A DNA stretch of 25,487 bases from an uncultured Roseateles sp. (GTDB taxonomy: Bacteria; Pseudomonadota; Gammaproteobacteria; Burkholderiales; Burkholderiaceae): contig CAMLKW010000037.1 of assembly GCA_946480605.1 (NCBI GenBank), positions 1 to 25,487 of the forward strand, given 5' to 3'. The notes under the pieces are model-generated. The model saw only the letters and a list, made by a program, of their open reading frames with translations, was not told the DNA's origin and did not search any database. Shown one piece after another: positions 1-10,003 of this stretch; position 1 is the stretch's first letter, and each line of letters starts with the position of its first letter. A program made the translations under genes and the position numbers.

Positions 1-93
1 ATGTACGGCGTGGTCTGGGTCTCGCTGATCTGGATGTACTGGACCGAGGTGCGCAGCACCGACCTCATGGGCCGTCGCGCCCAGCCCGCCTGA
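1..93 (+). CDS. C-terminal end of a NarK-type nitrate/nitrite transporter (5' truncated by window)
   Basis: The first 30 codons are open in frame 1 and end at TGA 91-93. The encoded tail is hydrophobic with aromatic residues (start MYGVVWVSLIWMYW) and then a short basic end with GRRAQPA, which is how the last membrane helix and cytoplasmic tail of NarK-family MFS proteins look. It stops 18 bp before the complete narK2-like gene, matching the tandem narK1-narK2 arrangement common in beta- and gammaproteobacteria. The ATG at position 1 is probably an internal Met, because the fragment is far too short for a gene. Assignment rests on context and tail character only. Confidence 0.6.
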   Translation: MYGVVWVSLIWMYWTEVRSTDLMGRRAQPA

Positions 94-111
94 ACCCCGC
101 AAGGATCCGAC

Positions 112-1731
112 ATGAGCAAGAACGACATCCAGGACTGGCGCCCGGAAGAAGCCGCCTTCTGGGAAACCACCGGCAAGCGCATCGCCTACCGCAACCTGTG
201 GATCTCCATCCCGGCCCTGCTGTGCGGCTTCGCCGTGTGGGGCATGTGGGGCATCATCGCCGTGCAGATGCTGAACCTCGGCTTCCCGTTCAGCCAGGCC
301 GAGCTGTTCACGCTGACGGCCATCGCCGGCATCTCGGGCGCGACCATGCGCATCCCGGCCAGCTTCCTGATCCGCATGGCCGGCGGCCGCAACACCATCT
401 TCCTGACCACGGCCATGCTGCTGGCGCCGGCCATAGGCACGGGCGTCGCGCTGCAGCACCCCGAGTGGCCGCTGTGGGTGTTCCAGCTGATGGCGCTGTG
501 GTCGGGCGTGGGTGGCGGCAACTTTGCCAGCTCCATGTCCAACATCAGCACCTTCTTCCCCAAGCGGCTGCAGGGCACGGCGCTGGGCCTGAACGCGGGC
601 CTGGGCAACTTCGGCGTGACGACGATGCAGATCGTCATCCCGCTGGTGATGACGCTGGGCTTCTTCGGCCTCACCGGTGATTCGATGACGCTGGTGAAGG
701 GCAGCGGCTGGATCTTCGGCAAGATCCCCGCCGGCACGGCCACCTGGATCCAGAACGCCGGCTTCGCCTGGGTGCTGTCGCTGGTGCCGCTGGCGGTGCT
801 GTGCTGGTTCGGCATGAACAACCTGAAGACGGTCACGCCGCAGGCCGGCTCGCCCGTCGCCGCCTTCCTGAAGATCACCTACCTGTACTCGCTGGCCTTC
901 ATCCCCACCATCGGCATGCTCTACCTCTACCTGCCGGCGCCCACCGGCCTGGGTGTGCTGAGCATGTGGGTGGCCATCCCGCTGGACATCGTCGCGGCGC
1001 TGCTGGTCATGCGGCTGGCCGCCTTCGGCGCGATGAAGGAGAACGTGGCCAAGCAGTTCGCCATCTTCCGCAACAAGCACACCTGGAGCCTGACGGCGCT
1101 GTACGTGGTCACCTTCGGCAGCTTCATCGGTTTCTCGATGGCGCTGCCGCTGGCGATCACGGTGATCTTCGGCTTCCAGCATGTGCCGGATCCGAACTCG
1201 GCGGCCGGCGTGCTGACGCACACGCTGAAGAACCCCAACGCCCCGTCCGCACTGACCTATGCCTGGATCGGCCCCTTCGTGGGGGCGGCCATCCGCCCCA
1301 TCGGCGGCTGGATCTCGGACAAGGTCGGCGGCTCCATCGTCACGCAGGTCATCTCGGCGGTGATGGTGTTCGCGTCGGTGGCGGTCGGCTACGTGATGCA
1401 GCAGGCCTACGGCTCGGCCACGCCGGAGCAGTTCTTCCCGGCCTTCATGGGCCTGATGGTGCTGCTGTTCGCGGCCAGTGGCGTGGGCAACGGCTCGACC
1501 TTCCGCTCGGTGGGCGTCATCTTCGACCGCCAGCAGGCCGGCCCCGTGCTGGGTTGGACCTCGGCCGTCGCCGCCTACGGCGCCTTCATCGCGCCGGTGC
1601 TGATCGGCGAGCAGATCAAGGCCGGCACGCCGCAGTTCGCGTTCTACGGCTTCGCGGCCTTCTACGCCGTGTGCCTGGTGCTGAACTGGTGGTTCTACCT
1701 GCGCCGTGGCGCGGAGATCAGCAACCCCTGA
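112..1731 (+). CDS. narK2: NarK2-type MFS nitrate/nitrite transporter
   Basis: 539-residue polytopic inner-membrane protein that should import nitrate and/or export nitrite for nitrate respiration. Seen: about twelve hydrophobic segments; the first nitrate signature region, rich in Gly and Asn (about residues 155-170, GLNAGLGNFGV); the second signature (about 456-466, SGVGNGSTFRS); and two arginines, Arg80 (GATMRIP) and Arg395 (GAAIRPIGG), in the places of the two substrate-binding arginines known from E. coli NarK. It is longer than the roughly 460 residues of E. coli NarK because of a longer N-terminus and extra loops around 185-215 and 355-380. The start is supported by AAGGA about 6 bp upstream. 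It follows another transporter end by 18 bp, so it is the second gene of a narK pair. Substrate direction cannot be read from sequence. Confidence 0.92.
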   Translation: MSKNDIQDWRPEEAAFWETTGKRIAYRNLWISIPALLCGFAVWGMWGIIAVQMLNLGFPFSQAELFTLTAIAGISGATMRIPASFLIRMAGGRNTIFLTTAMLLAPAIGTGVALQHPEWPLWVFQLMALWSGVGGGNFASSMSNISTFFPKRLQGTALGLNAGLGNFGVTTMQIVIPLVMTLGFFGLTGDSMTLVKGSGWIFGKIPAGTATWIQNAGFAWVLSLVPLAVLCWFGMNNLKTVTPQAGSPVAAFLKITYLYSLAFIPTIGMLYLYLPAPTGLGVLSMWVAIPLDIVAALLVMRLAAFGAMKENVAKQFAIFRNKHTWSLTALYVVTFGSFIGFSMALPLAITVIFGFQHVPDPNSAAGVLTHTLKNPNAPSALTYAWIGPFVGAAIRPIGGWISDKVGGSIVTQVISAVMVFASVAVGYVMQQAYGSATPEQFFPAFMGLMVLLFAASGVGNGSTFRSVGVIFDRQQAGPVLGWTSAVAAYGAFIAPVLIGEQIKAGTPQFAFYGFAAFYAVCLVLNWWFYLRRGAEISNP

Positions 1732-1747
1732 GCGCCATCTGCTGCGG

Positions 1748-2482
1748 CTATCTCGCGGCCTCGGTGGCGACATGGCCAGCCAGGGAAGCCAGGAAGGACC
1801 GCAGGCTGCTCAGCTCAGACAGGTCCGAGAAATCGCCTGTGGTCGCGGCCTCTCTTGGCGTCGCAATCACAGCTGCTGCCGAGTACAACTGCTCCCTGGC
1901 TAGCTTGCCGCAGAGCGTGTCGTAGCGCTGCAGGTAAGACGACTTGGCGAATTCGGGAAAGACCTTGAAATGCGGCGAGCTATCTCTTACCGGTGAGCGC
2001 GACTTCTTCGCGTCCTCCACCACCATCAGCCAGCCCACGAAGGGGCGCGCCTGTTGACCAAAGGCGCCATCGCGATACGCTGTCCAGAAGTCATGTGATG
2101 TACCAATGGCCTCCTCGGTCCGGTTGTTGAAGTTGTTGCCGAACGAGGGGCCGATGTGGCTTTTGAACTCCACCGCGGCGATGAGTCGGCCGCGGTCCAT
2201 GACCAGCAGGTCCCAGAGCTTGGTGGGGCGGAAGAAGCCCGGCAGAGTCAAGAGCTTGCGCTGGCGATGGATCTGGGCTTGCGGCAGTCCGTTGGCCTTG
2301 ACGATGGCGACGACCAGTTCGGCAAAGCCATCCAGATTCTTGCCACCGGTGACGCTGGCACGTTCTCCCTGATCGGGCCGCCCCTTGGTTTGCTGCTTCT
2401 GACGGGCATCGTCGCGCGACTTCCAGAACGCCTTGATGGCCGACCGGGCTTTCTTCTCATAGTCGCAAAGGTCAAGAGCCAT
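1748..2482 (-). CDS. Type II restriction endonuclease, PaeR7I/XhoI family
   Basis: 244 residues, the usual size for the XhoI/PaeR7I family (about 246), whose known members cut C^TCGAG. Seen: a PD-(D/E)xK-type core with Asp91 (KLWDLLVMD) and Glu105-Phe-Lys107 (AAVEFKSH), followed by the family-like segment [16 protein letters not shown] (about 112-127) and a Trp/Phe-rich strand [10 protein letters not shown]. The gene lies 34 bp downstream of its methyltransferase on the same strand, the gene order also known for PaeR7I. No good Shine-Dalgarno precedes the ATG, so translation may depend on the upstream gene. Its stop lies 16 bp from the narK2 stop in convergent orientation. Base composition is less GC-rich than the flanks, which suggests acquisition. 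The exact specificity is inferred from the family. Confidence 0.85.
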   Translation of the reverse strand: MALDLCDYEKKARSAIKAFWKSRDDARQKQQTKGRPDQGERASVTGGKNLDGFAELVVAIVKANGLPQAQIHRQRKLLTLPGFFRPTKLWDLLVMDRGRLIAAVEFKSHIGPSFGNNFNNRTEEAIGTSHDFWTAYRDGAFGQQARPFVGWLMVVEDAKKSRSPVRDSSPHFKVFPEFAKSSYLQRYDTLCGKLAREQLYSAAAVIATPREAATTGDFSDLSELSSLRSFLASLAGHVATEAAR

Positions 2483-2516
2483 GGAGTGTAGAAAGGGGCA
2501 GAAGGTGGTTGGGCAA

Positions 2517-4214
2517 CTACTCGGTCAGAAACTTCGTCTCATGAGCGTCGAGTCCATACAACTCGAAAGCTGCGGCGTCGCAAGCCTGCAGATCACGCAT
2601 CTTTGCAGCTTCAATCAGTTGTTCCCGCATGGTCTTGCCGACCTCGGCCCAGCGCGGCAGCCGGATGCGGCGCAGATACTGGGCCTGAAAGCGCAGGAAG
2701 CCGCCGCGCATCGTCGTCGAGTAGGCAGCGACGAACTGTCGAGCCACGGCCGATAGCAGCACTGCCTGAAGCGCGCGCAGATCCCAGTCGTCGGAAACGA
2801 CGTAGTACAGGTTGTGGTGCGGGTACAGGCGGCCGTCTTCATAAACGACATGGGCTGATCCTTTGATGTCGGGGATCAACAGCTTGGGCCGAGCTGCCAA
2901 TGCTGGTGTGATGCGGTCAATGGTGCGATACCAGTTCGCGGGCGATTTCTTCGCGACATGGCGGCTTGAAATCACGGCCTGATGTCGTTCCAGGTGGGCG
3001 CGCAACTTCGGGTAACGCATCAGGTCCACCAGGCGACCATCGTCCTCGAAAGGGTTGATGACTCCGAGGCCTTGCCACTCGACCTGCCCACTGGCGATGT
3101 CCTTCGTCGTGACCAGGGCAAGCTTGCGTGAAGGCTCGACATCCATGTCGTGCAATGAGGCAATGAAAGCCTTGTCGGCGCCCGTGGCGACGCCGATGCC
3201 AACCTTGCATCCAGCTTCCTCGAGGGTCGGAAAGGCGGCTTCCAGCCGCCTCAGCAGTGCTCGCTTGTCGGCCCCACTCAGCACCCATGGCTCGTTGCCG
3301 TCGGCGACCTGCTCCACCAAGGTGACGCCCAACGTCGCGTCAGCCATGCCGCTGCGCAGACGGCTCGCAAGGGGGGCTAGCAGTGACGGATTCAACGCGG
3401 GTGAACTGGCCACCAGGGTAGGTCCAGGGCGTGCGCGTTCGATCAACGTGATCGCCGGGTAGGCGATCACGTCGGCATCGAATGCGGGCGTGTCCAGCAT
3501 GTCCACATAAGCCCTCAGGTGGAAATCTCCGGCCACCATCGCGCGCAGCGGGCCACCATACTTGTTCTTGGTCCAGCGGTCGGCACAGATGAACACGAAT
3601 TGCCCCCCGGGCTGAAGCAGGCTGAGCGAGCGCTCAATGAAGGGTACATACAGGTCGGCCCGGTCATACAGCGACGCGAAGCGTCGTCGGTACTCGACAA
3701 GCAGCGGCGTTGGAATCAGCTCTTGGCGCACATAGGGCGGGTTGCCAACCACGAAATCGAAGCAGCCTTCCAAATCACACAACAGGAAATCGCCGTGGAC
3801 CAGCCATTGCGACGTCAGGCGCTGCCCCTCGCTCAATGTCAGGCCGTGACTGGACAGCAGGCTCAGCAGCTTGGCCTGGGTGGCGGCGTGGCTGTGCCGG
3901 TGCAACTCCACCGCACGGATGCAGGGCGCAAGATCGACTGCCTGACCGGCGAGCTGGCGTGATTCCAGCAGGCGTTCGACAGCGGCAAGAAGGAACTCGC
4001 CGGTGCCAAATGACGGTTCCAGCAGCCGCTGGCGGTACAGAGCACGATCCGCCGTGTAACCCGCCAGGTCCAGCATGAAGTCCACGACTTCGCGCCGGGT
4101 ATACACGGCACCGCGTTCCTCATGATCCGAGTCGTGAGCCAGGCGCTCCAGCGCATCGGTGATGGGACAGAGACCGGGTAGGCTGGCCTGGCGGCTGGAC
4201 GAGGCAATCGGCAT
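2517..4214 (-). CDS. N6-adenine DNA methyltransferase, PaeR7I/XhoI type
   Basis: 565-residue modification enzyme expected to methylate the adenine of the site cut by the neighbouring nuclease (CTCGAG in the family). Motifs in order: a motif X-like segment [16 protein letters not shown] (about 35-50); the SAM-binding motif [14 protein letters not shown] (about 65-77, with EPSFGTG instead of the commoner DPACGTG); and the catalytic motif [10 protein letters not shown] (about 155-162). This order is that of gamma-class N6-adenine methyltransferases, with the C-terminal half as target-recognition region. M.PaeR7I is about 530 residues, so the size fits. The ATG at 4214 lacks a clear ribosome site. 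A GATAAT box 23-28 bp upstream could be a -10 element giving a very short leader, but no matching -35 is seen. No controller (C) gene is visible. Restriction gene follows directly. Confidence 0.88.
   Translation of the reverse strand: MPIASSSRQASLPGLCPITDALERLAHDSDHEERGAVYTRREVVDFMLDLAGYTADRALYRQRLLEPSFGTGEFLLAAVERLLESRQLAGQAVDLAPCIRAVELHRHSHAATQAKLLSLLSSHGLTLSEGQRLTSQWLVHGDFLLCDLEGCFDFVVGNPPYVRQELIPTPLLVEYRRRFASLYDRADLYVPFIERSLSLLQPGGQFVFICADRWTKNKYGGPLRAMVAGDFHLRAYVDMLDTPAFDADVIAYPAITLIERARPGPTLVASSPALNPSLLAPLASRLRSGMADATLGVTLVEQVADGNEPWVLSGADKRALLRRLEAAFPTLEEAGCKVGIGVATGADKAFIASLHDMDVEPSRKLALVTTKDIASGQVEWQGLGVINPFEDDGRLVDLMRYPKLRAHLERHQAVISSRHVAKKSPANWYRTIDRITPALAARPKLLIPDIKGSAHVVYEDGRLYPHHNLYYVVSDDWDLRALQAVLLSAVARQFVAAYSTTMRGGFLRFQAQYLRRIRLPRWAEVGKTMREQLIEAAKMRDLQACDAAAFELYGLDAHETKFLTE
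3219..3224. other. CTCGAG site, the presumed target of the adjacent restriction system
   Basis: Reading the whole window by eye, this is the only CTCGAG found. It lies inside the methyltransferase coding region. The related hexamer GTCGAG occurs many times. Target specificity is inferred from the PaeR7I/XhoI family. Confidence 0.6.
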
Positions 4215-4338
4215 GGTGTTCAGGAGGTGGCTACCAATTATCCGGCCGCATCGAGGCCTTCCTTTTTCCGCGTGTTGATGCGGAATCTCCCGCCGGATCT
4301 GGCGCCGACCTTCTCGTCCTGATCGCGCCGCCCGGCCC
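4215..4338. other. Spacer between HD-GYP regulator gene and restriction-modification pair
   Basis: 124 bp without a gene; both flanking genes read leftwards. It contains an inverted repeat TTCCGC-N8-GCGGAA (4266-4285), but on the reverse strand this is followed by A residues rather than a T tract, so it does not look like a terminator for the upstream regulator gene. A GATAAT hexamer on the reverse strand (4242-4237) could be a -10 for the methyltransferase. Read-through from the kinase/HD-GYP operon is possible. Confidence 0.35.
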
Positions 4339-5334
4339 TCAGCCCGCTTCCAGGAAGCGCTCCCGCACTTCCAGCACGGCCGGCAGCTGGCCGATGAAGA
4401 GTTCGACGAGGCGCGGGTCGAAATGGCGCCCCGCCTGCTCGCGCAGGAAGTCCACCGCCTTCTCGACCGGCCAGGCCGGCTTGTAAGGCCTGACGCTGGT
4501 CAGCGCGTCGAACACGTCGGCGATGGCGACGATGCGGGCTTCCTCGGGAATGGCTTCGCCGGCCAGGCCCTCGGGGTAGCCGCTGCCGTCCCATTTCTCG
4601 TGGTGGGCGATGGCGATGCGGCGGGCGATGGCGAGCAGGCCGGAGCGGTGCTCGCCCAGGATCTCGGCGCCGATCTGCGGATGGCGCTTCATGACCTCCC
4701 ACTCGGCGTCGTCCAGTGCACCGGGCTTGCGCAGGATGGCGTCCGGGATGCCCAGCTTGCCCACGTCGTGCATGGGCGCGGCGTGCAGCAGCTCCTCGGC
4801 CTGCGCCTCGGAGTAGCCGGCGGCCCGGGCCAGGATCTGGCTGTAGTGGCTCATGCGCAGCACATGCCAGCCGGTCTCGTTGTCCTTGTACTCGGCGGCG
4901 CGGCCCAGGCGCTGCACGATCTCCAGCCTTGTCGCGCGCAGCTCGTCGGCGCGCACCAGCGACAAATGGGTGCGCACGCGGGCGCGCACGACCGGCGGGC
5001 TGATGGGCTTGCTGATGTAGTCCACCGCGCCGGCGTCGAAGCCCTGGCTCTCGTCCTGCACGTCGGCCAGTGCGGTGACGAAGATGACCGGGATGGCACG
5101 CGTGGCGTCCTGCGTCTTCAGCGTGCGGCAGACGTCCAGGCCGGACAGGCCCGGCATCATCACGTCCAGCAGGATGAGTTGCGGCGCCTCGCTGCGCGCC
5201 AGCTCCAGCGCCTTGTGGCCGTCGCGGGCGAACAGCAGGCGGTAGTGGTCCTGCAGCACCTGGCGCAGCACCTGCAGGTTGGCGGGCTCGTCGTCGACCA
5301 GCAGCAGCTTGGGGCGGGCGTCGGGGGCGGTCAT
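4339..5334 (-). CDS. Two-component response regulator with HD-GYP c-di-GMP phosphodiesterase domain
   Basis: 331-residue cytoplasmic protein. The N-terminal receiver (about 8-125) has the acidic pair Asp14/Asp15, phospho-acceptor Asp57 (LILLDVMMP), Thr87 and Lys109. The C-terminal HD-GYP domain (about 140-320) keeps His157, the HD pair His189-Asp190 (PMHDVGKLG), His218, His244-His245 and the GYP signature at 252-254 ([14 protein letters not shown]). In this family these residues hold an Fe/metal centre that hydrolyses c-di-GMP, so the protein looks active. The ATG at 5334 has GAGGAG about 8 bp upstream and begins 11 bp after the stop of the hybrid kinase gene, so the two are cotranscribed and the kinase is the likely phosphodonor. 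Longer in-frame extension to 7392 is rejected because it overlaps the kinase. Confidence 0.93.
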   Translation of the reverse strand: MTAPDARPKLLLVDDEPANLQVLRQVLQDHYRLLFARDGHKALELARSEAPQLILLDVMMPGLSGLDVCRTLKTQDATRAIPVIFVTALADVQDESQGFDAGAVDYISKPISPPVVRARVRTHLSLVRADELRATRLEIVQRLGRAAEYKDNETGWHVLRMSHYSQILARAAGYSEAQAEELLHAAPMHDVGKLGIPDAILRKPGALDDAEWEVMKRHPQIGAEILGEHRSGLLAIARRIAIAHHEKWDGSGYPEGLAGEAIPEEARIVAIADVFDALTSVRPYKPAWPVEKAVDFLREQAGRHFDPRLVELFIGQLPAVLEVRERFLEAG

Positions 5335-5345
5335 CGCGGCTCTCC

Positions 5346-8693
<3,348 letters not shown>

Positions 8694-8720
8694 CGATCAA
8701 ACCTGATGTGAGGGTTACCA

Positions 8721-8738
8721 CCGGCATGTTGCCGGCAA
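8721..8738. repeat. Overlapping inverted repeats, candidate operator near the kinase start
   Basis: CCGGCA-TGT-TGCCGG (8721-8735) is a perfect 6-bp inverted repeat. It overlaps a perfect 10-bp palindrome, TTGCCGGCAA (8729-8738). CCGGCA is thus present directly repeated 11 bp apart, about one helical turn. It lies 28 bp upstream of the kinase GTG, so it could be an operator or a leader hairpin. GC-rich palindromes arise easily by chance in such DNA. Confidence 0.35.
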
Positions 8739-8850
8739 GCGCACCCCCTGCGCTCGGAGTTCCGGTGACGTCGCGCGCGACAGCGGCAATATTTGGGCGG
8801 CATCGACGGTGCAGTGCCGCTCGCCCCCGGCTTTCAGGCGAAGGGTGTAA

Positions 8851-8892
8851 GCGTGAATTTCGCAGCTGATGATCGAATTTATCAATTCACGC
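8851..8892. repeat. 9-bp inverted repeat around the divergent promoter, candidate operator
   Basis: GCGTGAATT (8851-8859) and AATTCACGC (8884-8892) are exact reverse complements separated by 24 bp, so the arm centres are 33 bp apart, about three helical turns. The right arm overlaps the proposed -35 of the Bug gene. A dimeric or looping regulator could bind here; none is identified. Confidence 0.45.
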
Positions 8893-8914
8893 ATTTGCAT
8901 CGCTTATTTATGAT
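8886..8914 (+). promoter_or_regulatory. Sigma70-like promoter for the Bug/diguanylate cyclase operon
   Basis: TTCACG (8886-8891, 4 of 6 to TTGACA), 17-bp spacer, TATGAT (8909-8914, 5 of 6 to TATAAT). Expected transcription start about 8920-8922, which coincides with GTG 8921 or lies about 9 nt before ATG 8930, so the transcript would be leaderless or nearly so. A partial FNR-like sequence, TTATT-TATG-ATCAA (8904-8917), overlaps the -10; only one half-site is good. Confidence 0.45.
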
Positions 8915-8929
8915 CAAAGCGTGCTGTAT

Positions 8930-10003
8930 ATGACAAGAAAACGGTGGGGGCGACGTGATGTCGCGCAGGGGCTGCTGGCAGGTCTGCTGGCGAGCGCCGC
9001 CCTGGCCGTTGCGCCCGTGCGTGCGGCGCCGGGCGAGCGCGCGGCCGGCCGTTTGCTGGCCCAGGCCCAGCCGGCGGCAGACGCCGCGCCGTCGGCGGCA
9101 GCGGCGGGCGCCGTCAGGCTCTATGTGCCGTTCAGCGCCGGTGGCGAGTCCGACGCCTCGGCGCGCAACTTCCAGAAAAGCGTCCTGCACGCGCTGGACG
9201 GGCGCCGCATGGACATCGTCTACCTGACGGACGAGTTTGGCGCCGCCGCCGGACGGGCAGTGCAGGCGGCGGCGCCGGACGGCAACACCCTGCTGATCGC
9301 GCGGGTGGGGTCGCTGGCCGTGCTGCCCGCCATCGAGCCGCGCATGGCGCCGGCCGTGGGGGACCTGACTGTGCTGGGCGTGCTGGACCAGGCTCCGCTC
9401 ATCTGTTTCGTTCGCGCCGGTGCGCCCCTGCACTCCATCCGCGATCTGCAGGCCGCACTGGCGGCGCAGCCCGGCAGGCTGCGCTACAGCGCGGGCGGGC
9501 CCAACACGCTGCAGAGCATCGCGGTGCGCTACCTGCTGGCGCTCAGCGGCCTGCCTGCCGACGCGGCGCGGGCGCTGCATTTCGGCCAGGGCACGCAGAT
9601 CACGCAGGCGGTGCTGAACGGCGAGGCCGACTTCGCCTGCAACACGCCGCGCAGCGTGCTGCCGCACATCGAGTCCGGCCGGCTGCGCCCGCTGCTGACG
9701 ACGGCGCAGGGCCGTCTCAAGGCCCTGCCACGGCTGCAGAACGCCGCGGAGCTGGGGCTGCGCGACCTGCAGCACCTGCAGGCCTGGTCGGCGCTGCTGG
9801 GGCCGCCGGACATGCCGGCGGCTGCCGTGACGCGCTGGCGCGCCGTGCTGGACCGCGTGGCCGCCGACCCCGAATGGCAGGCCGCCACCGAGGCGCTGGG
9901 CGCCGCACCGCGGCTGCGCGCCATCCCCGACCCCGCCCAGCACCTGCGCCAGCAGGCGCAGTTCTACGAGCGTCTGGTGACCCTGCTGGGACTGCGGCCA
10001 TGA
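8930..10003 (+). CDS. Bug/TctC-family periplasmic solute-binding protein
   Basis: 357 residues from ATG 8930 (360 if GTG 8921 is used); family members are usually about 320-330, the excess being an Ala-rich stretch after the signal sequence. Seen: basic N-terminus with twin arginines (RKRWGRRDVAQ), hydrophobic core and AxA-like cleavage near PVRAAP; then the family opening VRLYVPFSAGGESD, the mid-protein GRLRYSAGGPN segment and the ADFACNTP segment. Bug proteins bind carboxylates or other small organic acids in the periplasm, and most lack a linked transporter. Here no TctAB permease genes are present. Instead the stop overlaps the start of a diguanylate cyclase gene (ATGA), suggesting a sensory role. 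No Shine-Dalgarno is visible at either start. Ligand unknown. Confidence 0.88.
   Translation: MTRKRWGRRDVAQGLLAGLLASAALAVAPVRAAPGERAAGRLLAQAQPAADAAPSAAAAGAVRLYVPFSAGGESDASARNFQKSVLHALDGRRMDIVYLTDEFGAAAGRAVQAAAPDGNTLLIARVGSLAVLPAIEPRMAPAVGDLTVLGVLDQAPLICFVRAGAPLHSIRDLQAALAAQPGRLRYSAGGPNTLQSIAVRYLLALSGLPADAARALHFGQGTQITQAVLNGEADFACNTPRSVLPHIESGRLRPLLTTAQGRLKALPRLQNAAELGLRDLQHLQAWSALLGPPDMPAAAVTRWRAVLDRVAADPEWQAATEALGAAPRLRAIPDPAQHLRQQAQFYERLVTLLGLRP

Larger units (their letters stand above)
8694..8920. promoter_or_regulatory. Divergent control region between kinase/HD-GYP and Bug/diguanylate cyclase operons
   Basis: 227 bp without a gene. The right third (about 8850-8920) is an AT-rich island in otherwise very GC-rich DNA. 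It holds a sigma70-like promoter for the rightward operon and a 9-bp inverted repeat. The left third holds compact CGGCA/TGCCG repeats near the kinase start. No convincing promoter for the leftward kinase gene was found by eye. Confidence 0.7.

Noticed and set aside
4266..4285. Inverted repeat TTCCGC-N8-GCGGAA as a terminator of the kinase/HD-GYP operon
   Set aside because: On the reverse strand the repeat is followed by A residues, not T, so it lacks a rho-independent terminator tail.
8904..8917. FNR/ANR box TTATT-TATG-ATCAA
   Set aside because: Only one half-site matches the TTGAT-N4-ATCAA pattern and it overlaps the -10, so it is not called as a separate site.
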